Assembly: GCA_001797905.1 (NCBI GenBank)
Contig: MGQS01000090.1
Span: 26,071-31,444, forward strand
DNA: 5,374 nucleotides
Reading direction: 5' to 3'
From: Deltaproteobacteria bacterium RBG_16_54_11
GTDB taxonomy: Bacteria > Desulfobacterota > B13-G15 > RBG-16-54-18
Part shown: positions 4,656 to 5,374 of the stretch, in pieces
Numbering within the stretch: the first letter of the stretch is position 1
Layout of the letters: every line of letters begins with the position of its first letter
Notes under the pieces: model-generated
Database searches by the model: none
What the model saw: only the letters and a program-made list of their open reading frames with translations
What the model was told of the DNA's origin: nothing
Position numbers and translations under genes: made by a program

Positions 4656-5374
4656 TTACTTTTCTTCTTTTCCCGAGATGGTGTCCGATTTCAGGAAATC
4701 CTCGCCGCCGGATGAGCCCTCGGTGGAATACTGAGTGGGTTGTGTTCCCTCTTTAAAGCACTCAAAAATGACATCTTTGGCGCCGGGGGGCGCAAGCAGC
4801 CCGGTGTCGCGATCGATCTTGGCAAAGACGATACCCTCGGGGATGGGGAAGTTCCTCACCGGCCTTCCCGCTACGGCCTTTTGCATACAGGATACCCAGA
4901 TGGGAGAGGCGGCCCGGGAGCCTGTCTCGAACCTCCCCAAGGGCTTCTTCTCATCAAAGCCCACCCACACGCCGGTGATCAGATCGGGGGTGTAGCCGAT
5001 AAACCAGGCGTCGGTGTATTCATTGGTGGTGCCGGTCTTGGCCGCACAGGGACGGCCCAGTTCCCTCGCCCTCCAGCCGGTCCCCTCCTGCACGACCCCC
5101 TTCAAGAGGCTCGTCATAATATACGCGCTCTGCTCACTGATGACCTGAGGACAGACGCCCTCTCTGCCGCTTTTTAAGTCCTCCTCAATGATGGTCCCCT
5201 CCTTCGTGCCCAGGTCTGCCTCCAGGGGCCAGGGGTTGGTCTCCTCCAGGGTATTTCCATCCCGATCCGCTACCTGCCGTATGAAGATGGGTTTAAGCAG
5301 GTGCCCGCGGGCGGCAAACACCGCATAGGCCCTCACCAGCTCCAAGGGGGTGACCTCTGAGGAGCCTAACGAGA
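4656..5374 (-). CDS. Class A penicillin-binding protein (PBP1A type), C-terminal part
   Basis: The frame enters from the right edge and ends with TAA at 4658-4656, giving about 239 residues; the N-terminus, glycosyltransferase domain and catalytic Ser-x-x-Lys lie outside the window. The encoded end of the transpeptidase domain begins SLGSSEVTPLELVRAYAVFA, a conserved PBP1A stretch. It contains the KTGTT active-site motif at 5039-5025, followed by NEYTDAWFIGYTPDL and GVWVGFDEKKPLG. The tail includes GIVFAKIDRDTGLLAPPGA and a polar, low-complexity end (about the last 30 residues). The enzyme polymerises and crosslinks peptidoglycan in the periplasm while anchored in the inner membrane. It converges tail-to-tail on the truncated ABC gene across about 100 bases, with no clear intrinsic terminator between them. 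Confidence 0.93.
   Translation of the reverse strand, partial: SLGSSEVTPLELVRAYAVFAARGHLLKPIFIRQVADRDGNTLEETNPWPLEADLGTKEGTIIEEDLKSGREGVCPQVISEQSAYIMTSLLKGVVQEGTGWRARELGRPCAAKTGTTNEYTDAWFIGYTPDLITGVWVGFDEKKPLGRFETGSRAASPIWVSCMQKAVAGRPVRNFPIPEGIVFAKIDRDTGLLAPPGAKDVIFECFKEGTQPTQYSTEGSSGGEDFLKSDTISGKEEK

Overview
The window looks like part of a chromosome of a Gram-negative-type bacterium, possibly a Desulfobacterota-like or similar uncultivated lineage. This rests on the style of the Old Yellow Enzyme C-terminus, a class A penicillin-binding protein (PBP1A type), consistent Shine-Dalgarno use, and a C-run/G-run intergenic palindrome of a kind I associate with such genomes. No phylogenetic marker is complete enough to place it firmly.

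Layout. 1-383 (+) is the C-terminal end of an NADH:flavin oxidoreductase. 384-526 is a short intergenic stretch with a good ribosome binding site, a doubtful 41-codon ORF and a large C-run/G-run palindrome. 527-1285 (+) is an integral membrane protein with an N-terminal four-cysteine zinc ribbon and an HEAGH metalloprotease-like motif. 1286-1803 has no long gene. It holds a 54-residue minus-strand zinc-binding protein candidate (1394-1558) that is easily missed because of its size, a terminator-like hairpin, a possible promoter, a protein-like but startless minus-strand open frame, and a run of three hairpins. 1804-2814 and 2811-3737 (both -) form a two-gene operon: ribF (FAD/FMN synthesis) followed, with an ATGA overlap, by a flippase-like membrane protein of the lysylphosphatidylglycerol synthase transmembrane family. 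3815-3901 (+) is a complete tRNA-Leu(CAG) with encoded CCA and a strong intrinsic terminator. 3945-4137 is intergenic, with a hairpin resembling the 3' end of the tRNA. 4138-4554 (+) is a truncated OppD/DppD-type ABC ATPase. 4656-5374 (-) is the C-terminal third or so of PBP1A, running off the window.

The genes do not form one pathway; this is mostly a housekeeping region with mixed neighbours. The best-defined regulatory structure is the ribF/tRNA-Leu divergent control region (about 3745-3805). There two sigma70-type promoters overlap back to back, and a 25-bp near-perfect palindrome covers the predicted ribF transcription start and the tRNA -35 box. The least explained stretch is 1286-1803. 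I see no CRISPR array, prophage, complete insertion sequence or clearly new defence system.
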